DNA from: Arcicella aurantiaca | GTDB lineage: Bacteria > Bacteroidota > Bacteroidia > Cytophagales > Spirosomataceae | Direction: 5' to 3' | DNA: 64,000 nt | Assembly: GCF_003148625.1 (NCBI RefSeq) | Contig: NZ_QGGO01000009.1 | Location: 124,001 to 188,000, forward strand | Part shown: one piece after another, positions 25,771 through 34,493 of the stretch | How positions within the stretch are numbered: position 1 is the first letter of the stretch | Layout: each line of letters starts with the position of its first letter | Notes under the pieces: model-generated | Told to the model about the DNA's origin: nothing | Database searches by the model: none | Seen by the model: only the letters and a program-made list of their open reading frames with translations | Program-made: the position numbers and the translations under genes

Positions 25771-27231
25771 ATGCAGGAAAAAACTACTTCATCAAATACT
25801 TCAGAACTTAAAAAAGAATTATCCCTTATTGATGCCACCATGATTGTAATTGGCTCAATGATTGGCTCTGGAATTTTTATTGTTTCGGCAGACGTTACTC
25901 GAAATTTGGGTTCTCCCGGATATTTATTGCTCACTTGGGGAATAACAGGCATAATTACTTTAATTTCAGCACTTTCTTATGGCGAATTGGCAGGAATGAT
26001 GCCCAAAGCAGGAGGACAATATGTGTATTTGCGTGAGGCTTATAATCCTTTAGTTGGTTTTCTATTTGGTTGGACAACTTTTTTAGTAATTGAAACAGGA
26101 ACAATTGCGGCGGTTGCAGTAGCTTTTGCTAAATATACAGGGGTGCTTTTACCTGATTATATTGGAACAGAACATAGTTTTCTGATTTTTAATACGCAAC
26201 AAATATTAGCCATTGCCTTGATTGTCTTGCTTACTTTTATCAATATTCAAGGCGTAAAAAATGCCAAATTGGTACAGTTGATTTTTACAGTTACTAAAAT
26301 TGGAGCTTTATTAGGTTTGGCAGTTGTTGGAATAATTGTCGGTTTGAATCCCCAAAAAGGAATGTGGGCAATTAATAGCATTGATTTTTGGAGTCCTGTG
26401 AAAATTATTTGGGAAAAAGGAAAAATCATTGATTATGAATACCTTTCGGGAATCGGATTGTGGTCGGCAATGGGTTTAGCTTTGATTGGTCCATTATTTT
26501 CATCGTCAGCTTGGAACAATGTAACCTACACCGCAGGCGAAATGAAAAATCCAAAAAGAGATATTCCTTTGAGTTTATTGTACGGAACATTGACGGTTAG
26601 TTTTCTGTATATTTTGGCAAATATTGCGTATTTAATGTTATTACCCGTGCAAGGACATCCGAATGCCGTCGATACTTTGGGGCGTGGTATTATGTGGGCA
26701 ACCAACGACCGTGTAGGAACGGCAGCTGCAGAAATGATTTTTGGTAATCCTGCTACGATAATCATGGCAATTTTCATCATGATTTCTACTTTTGGTTGTA
26801 ACAACGGAATCATTTTATCGGGAGCGAGAGTATATTATGCCATGGCAAAAGATAAACTGTTCTTCAAAAAAGCAGGAGAATTGAATGAGAAAGGCGTACC
26901 TGCTTCGTCGTTGATAATGCAGTGTGTTTGGGCTTCATTGCTTTGTTTGTCAGGTACTTACGGTGATTTATTAGACTACACAGTTTTTGCCATTTTGGTA
27001 TTTTACATTTTAACGATTGCAGGCGTTTTCATTTTGCGTAAAAAACAACCAACTACGCCACGTCCATACAAAGCTTTTGGTTATCCAATCATACCTGCTA
27101 TTTATTTACTTTTCGCCACAGCACTTTGTGTTAATTTGCTGATTTACAAGCCTGTACCGTCTTGGATTGGTGTAGGTATTGTTGCTTTGGGTATTCCTGT
27201 TTATTATTTTTGGAAAAAGAAAGAAGCGTAA
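25771..27231 (+). CDS. APC family amino-acid permease
   Basis: 486 residues from the ATG at 25771 (MQEKTTSSNTSELKKELSLIDATMIVIGSMIGSGIF); the longer frame to 25681 has no conserved text. The family hallmark GSMIGSGIF lies in helix 1, and YGELAGMMPKAGGQYVYLREAYNPLVGFLFGW in helices 2-3. About twelve helices are visible, with an ERNPKR-like link ending in GEMKNPKRDIPLSLLYGT. The C-terminal KKKQPTTPRPYKAFGYP is also typical of LAT-type permeases. Expected to import or exchange neutral amino acids at the inner membrane; substrate not predictable. Confidence 0.92.
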   Translation: MQEKTTSSNTSELKKELSLIDATMIVIGSMIGSGIFIVSADVTRNLGSPGYLLLTWGITGIITLISALSYGELAGMMPKAGGQYVYLREAYNPLVGFLFGWTTFLVIETGTIAAVAVAFAKYTGVLLPDYIGTEHSFLIFNTQQILAIALIVLLTFINIQGVKNAKLVQLIFTVTKIGALLGLAVVGIIVGLNPQKGMWAINSIDFWSPVKIIWEKGKIIDYEYLSGIGLWSAMGLALIGPLFSSSAWNNVTYTAGEMKNPKRDIPLSLLYGTLTVSFLYILANIAYLMLLPVQGHPNAVDTLGRGIMWATNDRVGTAAAEMIFGNPATIIMAIFIMISTFGCNNGIILSGARVYYAMAKDKLFFKKAGELNEKGVPASSLIMQCVWASLLCLSGTYGDLLDYTVFAILVFYILTIAGVFILRKKQPTTPRPYKAFGYPIIPAIYLLFATALCVNLLIYKPVPSWIGVGIVALGIPVYYFWKKKEA

Positions 27232-27277
27232 GAAGTTTTTCTAAGCGAGCCTGAGTAAGCGTCCCTGTCTGAGCGAC

Positions 27278-27471
27278 CCTGTCTGAACTGTGATTTTTAG
27301 GATTTTAAGTGTTATGAATAAATTATTTGACATTATGTTTGGCGTATAGCATACGTCAATGTTTTGACAATTTTTGGTGTATGCTATACGCCACTACAAA
27401 TCAATGACATTAATTTTATTAAATAATTAATCCTAAAATTCAAAAAACCTAAAAATCTAAGTTCAGATAGG
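27278..27471. repeat. Nested inverted repeats between permease and membrane-protein genes
   Basis: Outer arms, about 29 bp and imperfect, begin CCTGTCTGAACTGTGATTTT at 27278 and end AAGTTCAGATAGG at 27471. Inside is a perfect 14-bp pair GGCGTATAGCATAC (27341-27354) and GTATGCTATACGCC (27379-27392). It fills the gap between convergent genes and probably stops transcription from both sides. Confidence 0.75.
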
Positions 27472-27476
27472 CTCGA

Positions 27477-28208
27477 TTAGATAGATGCGTCCCTTTTCAA
27501 CTTCTTAAAAACAGAAATATGTAAAAAAATAATTACCGCAGGAGCAAAAGCAGGAATCCAAACGAAAGGGAATTTTGTGATTTCAATAACACTTTGCGTA
27601 TTATTTTCTAAGGAATTCTTAGTCGTTAAAATGGCTGAAATAATGACAGAAACAATATCTGCCAAACCGAAAATATTCCAAATCAAGGTCGCTTTTTTAC
27701 TCCAAGGTTTCTGCTCATTTACCCATCTTGAAACAAATATTGCTCCGATAGCCGTTACAATATCTCCAAAACCTGCAATAACAGCAAAATGAACAGGTAA
27801 GGTTTTATAATATACTCCTATAAGAAAAAACACGCCTACAAATCTAAAAATATGAATTTTGATTAAAGATTCTAACGGGATTTTATCTAAGATTTTCCAG
27901 TAAAGTGGTTTGTTGAAAATGAAGCCCAAAAGGACTAATAAAAGTGGAATAGCCGTAAAAAGTAGCACTCTTGGCGGTAAAGTATTTTCGCTTAAAAGCC
28001 CTGTGGTTGAAAGTAAAAACGTGTAGAAAAGATAAATAGTGAAAAATCCCCCAATGCTTAATTGAATATTATTGACTTGTTTTTGAGATAATCCCGCATC
28101 AATTCCGCCACGTTTGATTATTTGAGAAATTATATAAATTGTTATTGGGAAAGTTGGGATAAACAATAATGAAACCCAAGCAGGAAGATTTGAAAAGTAG
28201 TTTTCCAT
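27477..28208 (-). CDS. Seven-helix membrane protein in a Crp/Fnr operon
   Basis: 243 residues with about seven membrane segments (WVSLLFIPTFPITIYIIS, IGGFFTIYLFYTFLLS, VLLFTAIPLLLVLLGFIF, FRFVGVFFLIGVYY, FAVIAGFGDIVTAIGAIFVS, ATLIWNIFGLADIVSVIISAIL, WIPAFAPAVIIFLHISVF). GFGDIVTAIGA and NIFGLADI repeat a similar phrase, hinting at an internal duplication. The family occurs in Bacteroidota as an uncharacterised membrane protein. It lies 76 bases after the Crp/Fnr gene on the same strand, so that regulator may control it. Confidence 0.7.
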   Translation of the reverse strand: MENYFSNLPAWVSLLFIPTFPITIYIISQIIKRGGIDAGLSQKQVNNIQLSIGGFFTIYLFYTFLLSTTGLLSENTLPPRVLLFTAIPLLLVLLGFIFNKPLYWKILDKIPLESLIKIHIFRFVGVFFLIGVYYKTLPVHFAVIAGFGDIVTAIGAIFVSRWVNEQKPWSKKATLIWNIFGLADIVSVIISAILTTKNSLENNTQSVIEITKFPFVWIPAFAPAVIIFLHISVFKKLKRDASI

Positions 28209-28284
28209 CGTGATTAATAATTTGGTTAAATATTAAGCCAAAATTATCAACTGAAATATTGAAACTACTTGACATAAGACAAGT

Positions 28285-28869
28285 TTAGTTTTTTGTAGCA
28301 AAATCCCTTCTAATTCTACTCAAAGAAGTATCCGTAACGCCCAAATAAGAGGCAATATTTTTCAGAGGAATATTTTGTAGTATTTCTGGATGAGTTTCTA
28401 TTAAATGCGTGTATCGTTGCTCTCCTGTATGCTGAATCATGGATAACATTCTCTGTTTCAGGTTAATACAATTATTAATTAGCATCATTCTGCCAAATTC
28501 TCTGAATTCGGGAATTGTATGGAAATTCTTTTGTAAGTCCTCAAATGATATATAGCAAGTCAAACAATCCGTCATTGTGATTAGACTTTCAGAAGCAGGC
28601 ATTCTTTTGAAAAAGGAAGTAAAGTCGTTAGCAAACATAGAATTACTAAAAATCATCGTTGTTACATCATTTCCGTTGGTATCAAAAGTGTACATCCGTG
28701 CAAAACCATCAATGATAAAGTGCGAAGTATTACAAATTTTCCCTTCTTCAATTAAAAACGTATTCTTGGTAACCTCTTTAATCCTAAAGGTTTCAGCAAT
28801 TTGTGTTGCCTTTTCAGTAGGCATTGGTAAAACTTGTTGGAGGTAATTGATTAGTTTTTCGTGTGGCAT
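28285..28869 (-). CDS. Crp/Fnr family transcriptional regulator
   Basis: 194 residues: a cyclic-nucleotide-binding-like beta-roll at about 20-115 (KEVTKNTFLIEEGKICNTSHFIIDGFARMYTFDTNG) and a C-terminal winged helix (IPLKNIASYLGVTDTSLSRIRRDF). This short Bacteroidota Crp/Fnr type generally lacks the residues that bind cAMP, and its ligand is unknown. Its ATG overlaps the stop codon of the upstream small membrane ORF by one base (TAATG), which implies translational coupling. Downstream is a membrane-protein gene. Confidence 0.9.
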   Translation of the reverse strand: MPHEKLINYLQQVLPMPTEKATQIAETFRIKEVTKNTFLIEEGKICNTSHFIIDGFARMYTFDTNGNDVTTMIFSNSMFANDFTSFFKRMPASESLITMTDCLTCYISFEDLQKNFHTIPEFREFGRMMLINNCINLKQRMLSMIQHTGEQRYTHLIETHPEILQNIPLKNIASYLGVTDTSLSRIRRDFATKN

Positions 28870-29054
28870 TATGATATTCTTAGTGAAGTCATTTTATGTT
28901 TTTTTACTTGCCACATTATTTGTGTAGTGATAAGTAAAGTTATGCTTGCTATATTTATTCCAATGAAAGCATTGTGATAAATATCCTCAAATGAGCCATA
29001 TTTTGTTGGAATAAAATCTTTAATGAAATAGAAACATAAATTTGCCCAAAACAA
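28869..29054 (-). CDS. Small membrane protein coupled to the Crp/Fnr gene, probably truncated at its 5' end
   Basis: The frame reads FWANLCFYFIKDFIP, then YHNAFIGINIASITLLITTQIMW and a basic tail, so two membrane segments. Its stop overlaps the start of the regulator gene by one base, a strong hint that it is translated. The TTG at 29054 is only one possible start: the frame stays open upstream to 29132 (SIPYQKEAIKFKGYLKKLVSIL) and is then cut by a stop at the edge of the palindromic element at 29138. The native start may have been removed by that element. The coordinates give the part with the most support. Confidence 0.45.
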   Translation of the reverse strand: MFWANLCFYFIKDFIPTKYGSFEDIYHNAFIGINIASITLLITTQIMWQVKKHKMTSLRIS

Positions 29055-29137
29055 AATACTAACTAATTTTTTAAGATAGCCTTTAAATTTGATAGCTTCT
29101 TTTTGGTATGGAATGGAAATAATATTTCGGACTTATA

Positions 29138-29276
29138 TACTTATTGACGCAAAACCTCACCCCCGACCCCTCTCCGATGGAGAGGGGAGAAAAATGGAGT
29201 CGAACGCTCCCCTCTCCATCGGAGAGGGGTTGGGGGTGAGGTTTTGTGACTCAAATTTAACTTGCGTCAATAAGTA
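29138..29276. repeat. Palindromic CTCACCCC element, copy 1, with nested outer arms
   Basis: Outer 15-bp arms TACTTATTGACGCAA and TTGCGTCAATAAGTA enclose an inner stem made of AAAACCTCACCCCCGACCCC and its complement GGGGTTGGGGGTGAGGTTTT, with GGAGAGGGGAG in the middle. The inner part is the same family as 48744-48838. It separates the small membrane ORF from the 98-residue gene. Confidence 0.9.
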
Positions 29277-29563
29277 CATATTTCCGTAATATTTTCCAAT
29301 TCTTCGATTAAACCTAAATATTTTTGATGATTTTGAGGGTTTACTTTAACAAAGTATTTTTCATGAGATGGCATTAATTTGAATATCTGATTGACTTTCT
29401 CCATAATATTGATTGAGATTAGTCCTCGATTATTATCTTCTTGAAGAATTTTTAGCGTTTTTTCAAGAGAATCAAACTTGTAGTCTTGTTGGTGTTGAAG
29501 TGTAAAATTGTCCTTAATGATGTCTAATTGATTGATTTGTTTTTCAAATATAGAACGAGCCAT
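29267..29563 (-). CDS. Soluble helical protein of unknown function
   Basis: 98 residues from ATG 29563, no signal or membrane segment. It has a helical look (FEKQINQLDIIKDNFTLQHQQ, LEKTLKILQEDNNRG, KYLGLIEELENITEI). The stop codon lies within the outer arm of the palindromic element, so the natural C-terminus may have been longer. A join with the membrane ORF beyond the element is possible but unproven. The family is not recognised. Confidence 0.45.
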   Translation of the reverse strand: MARSIFEKQINQLDIIKDNFTLQHQQDYKFDSLEKTLKILQEDNNRGLISINIMEKVNQIFKLMPSHEKYFVKVNPQNHQKYLGLIEELENITEICTY

Positions 29564-29664
29564 TTTAGTAGATTTTTTAGTGTTATAGATTAAATGAGAT
29601 TTATTTTACGAAACTATTTAGGGTATTACTCGGTTCAAATATAGTAAAATCTAAACAAAAAATC

Positions 29665-30375
29665 ATGTCAACAACAATAAAAACAGCTTTAATAACGGGC
29701 GGTTCAAAGGGAATTGGTTATGGAGTTGCAGAGGCTTTAATTAAGGACGGAATAAAAGTAGCGATTACTTCTCGCACGCAAGCAAGTGCCAATGAAGCTG
29801 CCGCTGAATTGAATAAAATTAAAGAAGGCTATGCCATCGGGATAGAATCTGATGTTAGAAATTTAGCTTCGCAAGAAAAAGCGGTTAAAACGATTTTGTC
29901 AGCTTGGGGACGTTTGGATTATGTCATTGCTAATGCAGGTGTTGGACATTTTGCTCCGATTCAAGATTTAACTTCTGAGCAATGGCAAGAAACGATTGAC
30001 ATTAATCTAACAGGGACTTTCAATTCTATCAAGGCTTCTTACGAACAATTGAAAGAAACGCAAGGCTATTTTATTACGATTTCGAGTTTGGCAGGAACAA
30101 ATTTCTTTGCGAACGGAGGTGCGTATAATGCGTCAAAATTTGGCGTTGTTGGTTTTACACAAGCAATCATGATGGATTTGCGTAAAGATGGAATTAAGGC
30201 TACGACTATCATGCCAGGTTCGGTGGCAACGTATTTTAATGGACATTCGCCAAGTGCAAAAGATGCGTGGAAAATTCAACCAGAAGATATTGGACAAATT
30301 GTATCTGATTTAATTAAAATGCCAGCTCGTACTTTACCAAGTAAAATTGAAGTTCGTCCAACAATGCCTGCATAA
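29665..30375 (+). CDS. Short-chain dehydrogenase/reductase (SDR)
   Basis: 236 residues, classical SDR. The coenzyme motif TGGSKGIG is at about 11-18, the NAG motif appears in YVIANAGVGHF, the catalytic serine in ISSLAG, and the YxxxK pair at Y154/K158 (AYNASKFG). The TSRTQ following the second strand suggests an arginine that prefers NADP(H). A cytoplasmic NAD(P)-dependent oxidoreductase; its closest text is 3-ketoacyl-ACP-reductase-like, but the substrate is open. It stands alone, and a long palindrome follows the stop codon. Confidence 0.92.
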   Translation: MSTTIKTALITGGSKGIGYGVAEALIKDGIKVAITSRTQASANEAAAELNKIKEGYAIGIESDVRNLASQEKAVKTILSAWGRLDYVIANAGVGHFAPIQDLTSEQWQETIDINLTGTFNSIKASYEQLKETQGYFITISSLAGTNFFANGGAYNASKFGVVGFTQAIMMDLRKDGIKATTIMPGSVATYFNGHSPSAKDAWKIQPEDIGQIVSDLIKMPARTLPSKIEVRPTMPA

Positions 30376-30409
30376 ATGTATCCTGATGCTTCTGCATCGG
30401 CAATAAAAA

Positions 30410-30502
30410 TAGACCACAGATTTTAGGGATTGAACTGATTTAACAGATAAAGTAATAACAAAATCCGTGAAAATCTGTTCAATCCCTAAAATCTGTGGTC
30501 TA
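30410..30502. repeat. Dispersed GACCAC-type palindrome, copy 3
   Basis: Perfect 25-bp arms starting TAGACCACAGATTTTAGGGA and ending in the exact complement. It lies between convergent SDR and exported-protein genes. Confidence 0.85.
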
Positions 30503-30510
30503 TACATATT

Positions 30511-31446
30511 CTAATTGAAAACGAAATTAACCAAATATGCCATTTTCTTTTTCTTTCTTTCTTCCGACGAAATAGTCATCGTAACGATTTCTTTATCTGT
30601 TGAAGCACTGTAATTATTGTCAGTATTACTTTGTTCAGTCCAACTACGAGCCAATACTTGAAGTTGTTTTTTTATTTTCTCAAAATACTGTTTTGCTTCT
30701 TCTTCGTTTTCAGATTCAAAAATAACCGATTTATAATTTACCGCCTGCCCTGCATTTTCTTGAATCAAAAGTGCTGGCTTACCTACTACAATTTCTAACG
30801 TTGCCTTAAATCGTTCTTGTCCTGCTGATTTATCCTTTTTATCTTTTTTGATTTTTTCGCCTGTAATTGCTTTGAAATTATCCTGTTTAGCATTCAATAA
30901 TGTTTTAAATTGTTTTGAGAAAACAGGGTCTAATTGAGCTTCAACGGCATTTGGTGGCGTAATCATTTTCTGGATTTTGTATTTCCCAGTTTGCCCTGCA
31001 TCCATTGACGTAGCTAACAAAGTATAAGTTCCAGTAGCAGGAGCAACATAAAAAAACTTGTTATAACTTCCACCTGCAAACGGTTTTGAGTCATAACTCA
31101 TTTCTTGTTTATCCTTCGTAGGGGTTTTTAAACTCAACATTACTCTGAAATTATCAGAAGAGTGTTCAAGCGTTAATTCTTCACCTGCGTGTAAGAATAA
31201 TTTGTAAGAATCGTAAAATCTTTTTTCTCCGTTTTGTGATGCCGTTAAATCTTTTCCTGTAAGACTTGCTTCAATCTCATCTTGTGCCTGTAACTGCCCT
31301 GTTTTAAGCTGATTTCTATTTAGTAATTCAGTTGAATCAACAGCAATTTTCTTTGTTGGAGGCGTTTTCTTAGTGGGTTTCTTCTTTTGTGCCATCGTTG
31401 TGAAACAACATAATACACACAGAAGTGTCAATAGTTTAACTTTCAT
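30511..31446 (-). CDS. Exported protein with PPC-like beta domain
   Basis: 311 residues with signal peptide MKVKLLTLLCVLCCFTTMAQ, then a Lys/Pro-rich stretch (KKKPTKKTPPTKK). Residues about 65-165 read like a bacterial pre-peptidase C-terminal-type sandwich: YKLFLHAGEELTLEHSSDNFRVMLSL, then FFYVAPATGTYTLLATSMDAGQTGKYKI. The C-terminal part (FSKQFKTLLNAKQDNFKAITGEKI...FESENEEEAKQYFEKIKKQL) is a mixed domain of unknown type. Presumably periplasmic. The PPC reading is inferred from pattern only. Confidence 0.65.
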   Translation of the reverse strand: MKVKLLTLLCVLCCFTTMAQKKKPTKKTPPTKKIAVDSTELLNRNQLKTGQLQAQDEIEASLTGKDLTASQNGEKRFYDSYKLFLHAGEELTLEHSSDNFRVMLSLKTPTKDKQEMSYDSKPFAGGSYNKFFYVAPATGTYTLLATSMDAGQTGKYKIQKMITPPNAVEAQLDPVFSKQFKTLLNAKQDNFKAITGEKIKKDKKDKSAGQERFKATLEIVVGKPALLIQENAGQAVNYKSVIFESENEEEAKQYFEKIKKQLQVLARSWTEQSNTDNNYSASTDKEIVTMTISSEERKKKKMAYLVNFVFN

Positions 31447-31689
31447 TTGTCTTTTTAATTAAAATTTTCGCAATTAGGCACAGAAAACGAAAACGACCAA
31501 ATAATATTTTGATGAATTCGTTATCGGTAAAATTATCTGTGATGTTTTGTATGTATATTTTTGTGAGAATGTAGGCAAATAGTGCAAAATTTTACAATTT
31601 AAGTGTAATTTTACAAGTATATTAATTATCCTAAAAGCGAATCAAAACGCTTTAGAAGCTATCTTTAGAAAATAAACAAAAACAAATAT

Positions 31690-32229
31690 ATGAAAAGAAG
31701 AGACGCAATATCCCGAGTAGCTCTACTAATGGGAGGAATGCTATCTGCTGGTACTTTGGCAACTGTTTTAGAAGGTTGTAAGTCTGGCGGAGGGTCAACT
31801 GTTGGTAAAGATTTTGCCATTACCCCTGAACACGGTGAGATGATTGCTGAGATTGCTGAGATTATTTTGCCAAAAACATCTACTGCTGGTGCGAAAGAAG
31901 CAAAAGTGCCTGAGTTTATCCAGTTTATGTTGAAAGAATGCTATAAAGATGAACAACAAAAAGCTTTCTTTGCAGGATTAGATAAATTGAATGAAGGTGC
32001 AAAAGGTAGTTTTATGAAAGCTACTGCTGAAGAAAAATTAGCTTTGATTAAAGCGGAAGATTCTGCCAAAGAAAAATCTGAATTCTGGAGTACAATGAAG
32101 GATTTAACTGTTTTAGGTTACTTTACTTCTGAACCCGGTGCAACAAAAGCATTGGAATATTTAGAAGTACCTGGAAAATATGAAGGTATCAAATTGCAGA
32201 AAGGGCAAAAAGCTTGGGCAATGTCATAG
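31690..32229 (+). CDS. Gluconate 2-dehydrogenase subunit 3 family protein
   Basis: 179 residues. The N-terminus MKRRDAISRVALLMGGMLSAGTLATVLEGC has a twin-arginine-like motif and a Cys that could be lipidated. The rest fits the subunit 3 family: EIAEIILPKTSTAGAKEAKVPEFIQFMLKEC and KDLTVLGYFTSEPGATKALEYLEVPGKYEG. Known members are the small chain of membrane-bound FAD dehydrogenases, with the large GMC chain encoded next door, as it is here (197 bases on). The pair should be exported by Tat and oxidise a sugar or alcohol in the periplasm. Confidence 0.88.
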   Translation: MKRRDAISRVALLMGGMLSAGTLATVLEGCKSGGGSTVGKDFAITPEHGEMIAEIAEIILPKTSTAGAKEAKVPEFIQFMLKECYKDEQQKAFFAGLDKLNEGAKGSFMKATAEEKLALIKAEDSAKEKSEFWSTMKDLTVLGYFTSEPGATKALEYLEVPGKYEGIKLQKGQKAWAMS

Positions 32230-32375
32230 ATTCAGTTAACAGTTATCAATTAACAGTAATTAAATGCAGTTGATAACTATTCATTTTAAAATTACTTAAA
32301 AGATTTAGTCTGAAAAGATTCAAAATGGTTCGCCATTTTGATTGTGAGGAAAGAAACCAATAAATGAGTTGGTAT

Positions 32376-32402
32376 ATTCGCTTTTCGCAAATCGCTTTTC
32401 GC
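32376..32402. repeat. Short dispersed repeat (CGCAAATCGC type), copy 1
   Basis: TTCGCTTTTCGCAAATCGC followed by TTTTCGC. A near copy is at 50327-50355 and a related one, on the other strand, at 38861-38885. It falls just before the start of the GMC gene. Confidence 0.5.
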
Positions 32403-32426
32403 TTACTATACTATATAATAAAGATA

Positions 32427-34154
32427 ATGGAAATTACAGGAACAGGACAAAAAGCTAATACCTACGATGCCATCGTGGTTGGCTCTGGAATATCAGGTGG
32501 CTGGGCTGCCAAAGAACTTTGTGAGAAAGGATTAAAAGTTATCATGCTTGAACGTGGGCGTGATATTAAACACGTTACAGATTATACAAATGCTACTAAA
32601 AACCCTTGGGATTTCCCTCATCGTGGGCGTGTAGATAATAAATCTGCCGAAGAGCATTTCATCGGTATCCGTACTGGCTATACCGTAAATGAACCTTGGA
32701 GAGACCATTTTGAGAAAGATACTGAAAATCCAATTATTGAAAAGAAACCAATTGACTGGATTCGTGGATACCATGTGGGTGGACGTTCATTAATGTGGGG
32801 ACGCCAGTCGTACCGTTGGAATGAAGCCGATTTTGAAGCAAATGGAAAAGAAGGAATCGGTACAGATTGGCCAATTCGTTACAAAGATATTGCTCCTTGG
32901 TATGACCACGTAGAGAAATTTGCGGGTATTAGCGGTAGCAAAGATGGACTTGATGTTTTACCACACGGAGACCATTATTTGCCAGCTATGAATATGAACG
33001 CTTTAGAAAAAGATTTAAAGAAGCGTATCGAAAAAGAATTTCCAAGTCGTCACTTTATCATGGGACGTACTGCTCACTTGACTGGTGAATCTAAAATTGC
33101 TTACGATTTAGGACGTTCTCAATGTCAATTCCGTAACCGCTGTATGATGGGTTGCCCTTACGGTGGATATTTCTCAACACAATCTTCAACACTTCCTGCG
33201 GCTGTAAAAACGGGTAATTTAACCCTTCGTCCAGATGCAATCGTTCAAGAAGTTATCTATGACGATAAATTAGGGAAAGCAGTTGGTGTAAGAATTGTTG
33301 ACCAAAATACTTTACAATCAATTGAATATTTTGCCAAAGTTATTTTCTTAAATGCTTCTGCTTTTGGTAGTACAGGTATTATGTTGAACTCAAAATCTCA
33401 ACGTCACCCGAATGGTTTAGGTAATGAGTCTGACCAATTAGGGCGTAATATCATGGACCACCACTTAGGCGTAGGGGCAAGAGGTGATTTTGATGGTTTG
33501 GAAGATGAATATTATTATGGTCGTCGTGCCAATGGTATTTATATTCCACGTTACCGTAACTGGGGTGATGACAAACGTGATTACACTCGTGGTTTTGGTT
33601 ATCAAGGAGGAGGTTCTCGTGAAGATTGGGGACGTGGTGCAGGACAAGAAGGTATTGGTGCCGACTTCAAAGATTCTTTGAGCTATCCTGGCAAGTGGAA
33701 TTTCAATATTATGGGCTTTGGAGAAGTTATTCCAAATCCAAATAACCGTATGTATCTTGATGGAACACAGAAAGATAAGTGGGGAATGCCTCTTTTAACA
33801 TTTGATGCCGAATACGGAGATAATGAAAAGAAAATGCGTATCGACATGAAAAATGACGCTGCGGAAATGTTAGAAAAAGCAGGATTGAAAAACGTTTCAA
33901 CATTTGATGACGAAACAAAACACTTAGGAATTGGGATTCACGAAATGGGAACAGCTCGTATGGGTACTGATGCTAAAAACTCTTGTTTGAATAAAAACAA
34001 CCAAGTTTGGGGTGCTGAAAACGTATTTGTAACTGATGGTGCAGCAATGGCTTCGGCTTCATGTGTGAATCCATCGTTAACGTACATGGCTTTAACAGCT
34101 CGTGCCGCTGATTTTGCAGTAAATGCTTTGAAAAAAGGTGATTTGAAAGCGTAA
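32427..34154 (+). CDS. GMC family oxidoreductase (large FAD subunit)
   Basis: 575 residues from the ATG at 32427 (MEITGTGQKANTYDAIVVGSG); the longer frame covers a dispersed repeat. FAD-binding Rossmann motif VVGSGISGGWAAKELCEKGLKVIMLERG at about 13-40. Middle: GGRSLMWGRQSYRWN and a cysteine group CQFRNRCMMGCPYGG, usual in this branch. The C-terminal active-site region reads HEMGTARMGTD, then VFVTDGAAMASASCVNPSLTYMALTARAAD. With the subunit 3 gene upstream it should form a periplasmic sugar or polyol dehydrogenase, passing electrons to the respiratory chain. The specific substrate is not visible. A strong terminator follows. Confidence 0.92.
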   Translation: MEITGTGQKANTYDAIVVGSGISGGWAAKELCEKGLKVIMLERGRDIKHVTDYTNATKNPWDFPHRGRVDNKSAEEHFIGIRTGYTVNEPWRDHFEKDTENPIIEKKPIDWIRGYHVGGRSLMWGRQSYRWNEADFEANGKEGIGTDWPIRYKDIAPWYDHVEKFAGISGSKDGLDVLPHGDHYLPAMNMNALEKDLKKRIEKEFPSRHFIMGRTAHLTGESKIAYDLGRSQCQFRNRCMMGCPYGGYFSTQSSTLPAAVKTGNLTLRPDAIVQEVIYDDKLGKAVGVRIVDQNTLQSIEYFAKVIFLNASAFGSTGIMLNSKSQRHPNGLGNESDQLGRNIMDHHLGVGARGDFDGLEDEYYYGRRANGIYIPRYRNWGDDKRDYTRGFGYQGGGSREDWGRGAGQEGIGADFKDSLSYPGKWNFNIMGFGEVIPNPNNRMYLDGTQKDKWGMPLLTFDAEYGDNEKKMRIDMKNDAAEMLEKAGLKNVSTFDDETKHLGIGIHEMGTARMGTDAKNSCLNKNNQVWGAENVFVTDGAAMASASCVNPSLTYMALTARAADFAVNALKKGDLKA

Positions 34155-34170
34155 TAGTTTTTAATAAATT

Positions 34171-34209
34171 AGAAAAGCCCTTATTCAATTTCTGAATGAG
34201 GGCTTTTCT
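34171..34209 (+). terminator. Rho-independent terminator after the GMC gene
   Basis: 17-bp stem AGAAAAGCCCTTATTCA/TGAATGAGGGCTTTTCT (one G-T wobble) with a T-rich end. The remaining 284 bases up to the next gene at 34494 are AT-rich with no other clear feature. Confidence 0.85.
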
Positions 34210-34493
34210 TTTATAAACTAATTTTGAAATTTTGTAAGGTGTTTGTTTTCATTAGCATCTTAAATCCTAACCGAGCGACGGTTGTACCTACTTATACCAA
34301 AACTTCAAAAACATTCTCATTTAGGAATAAACATAGAAAATTGTATTTTAAAATATAAATTTTTCTAATAATCCTTTGTAAATGAGAACCTTATCGTTAT
34401 TTTGGTTGTAAAATTAAGATTTATACTTTTTTATAGGCTGAAAGTGCTTTTCTTGATTTTCAAATCCCCCCATACCTTCCTAAATAACGTTCA

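Noticed and set aside
29089-29289. 66-codon plus-strand ORF
   Set aside because: It is the translation of the palindromic element itself (PHPRPLSDGEG...GEGLGVRF) plus random flanks, and has no independent coding support.
31690-34154. GMC/subunit 3 pair as something novel
   Set aside because: The two-gene order is standard for Bacteroidota periplasmic dehydrogenases.
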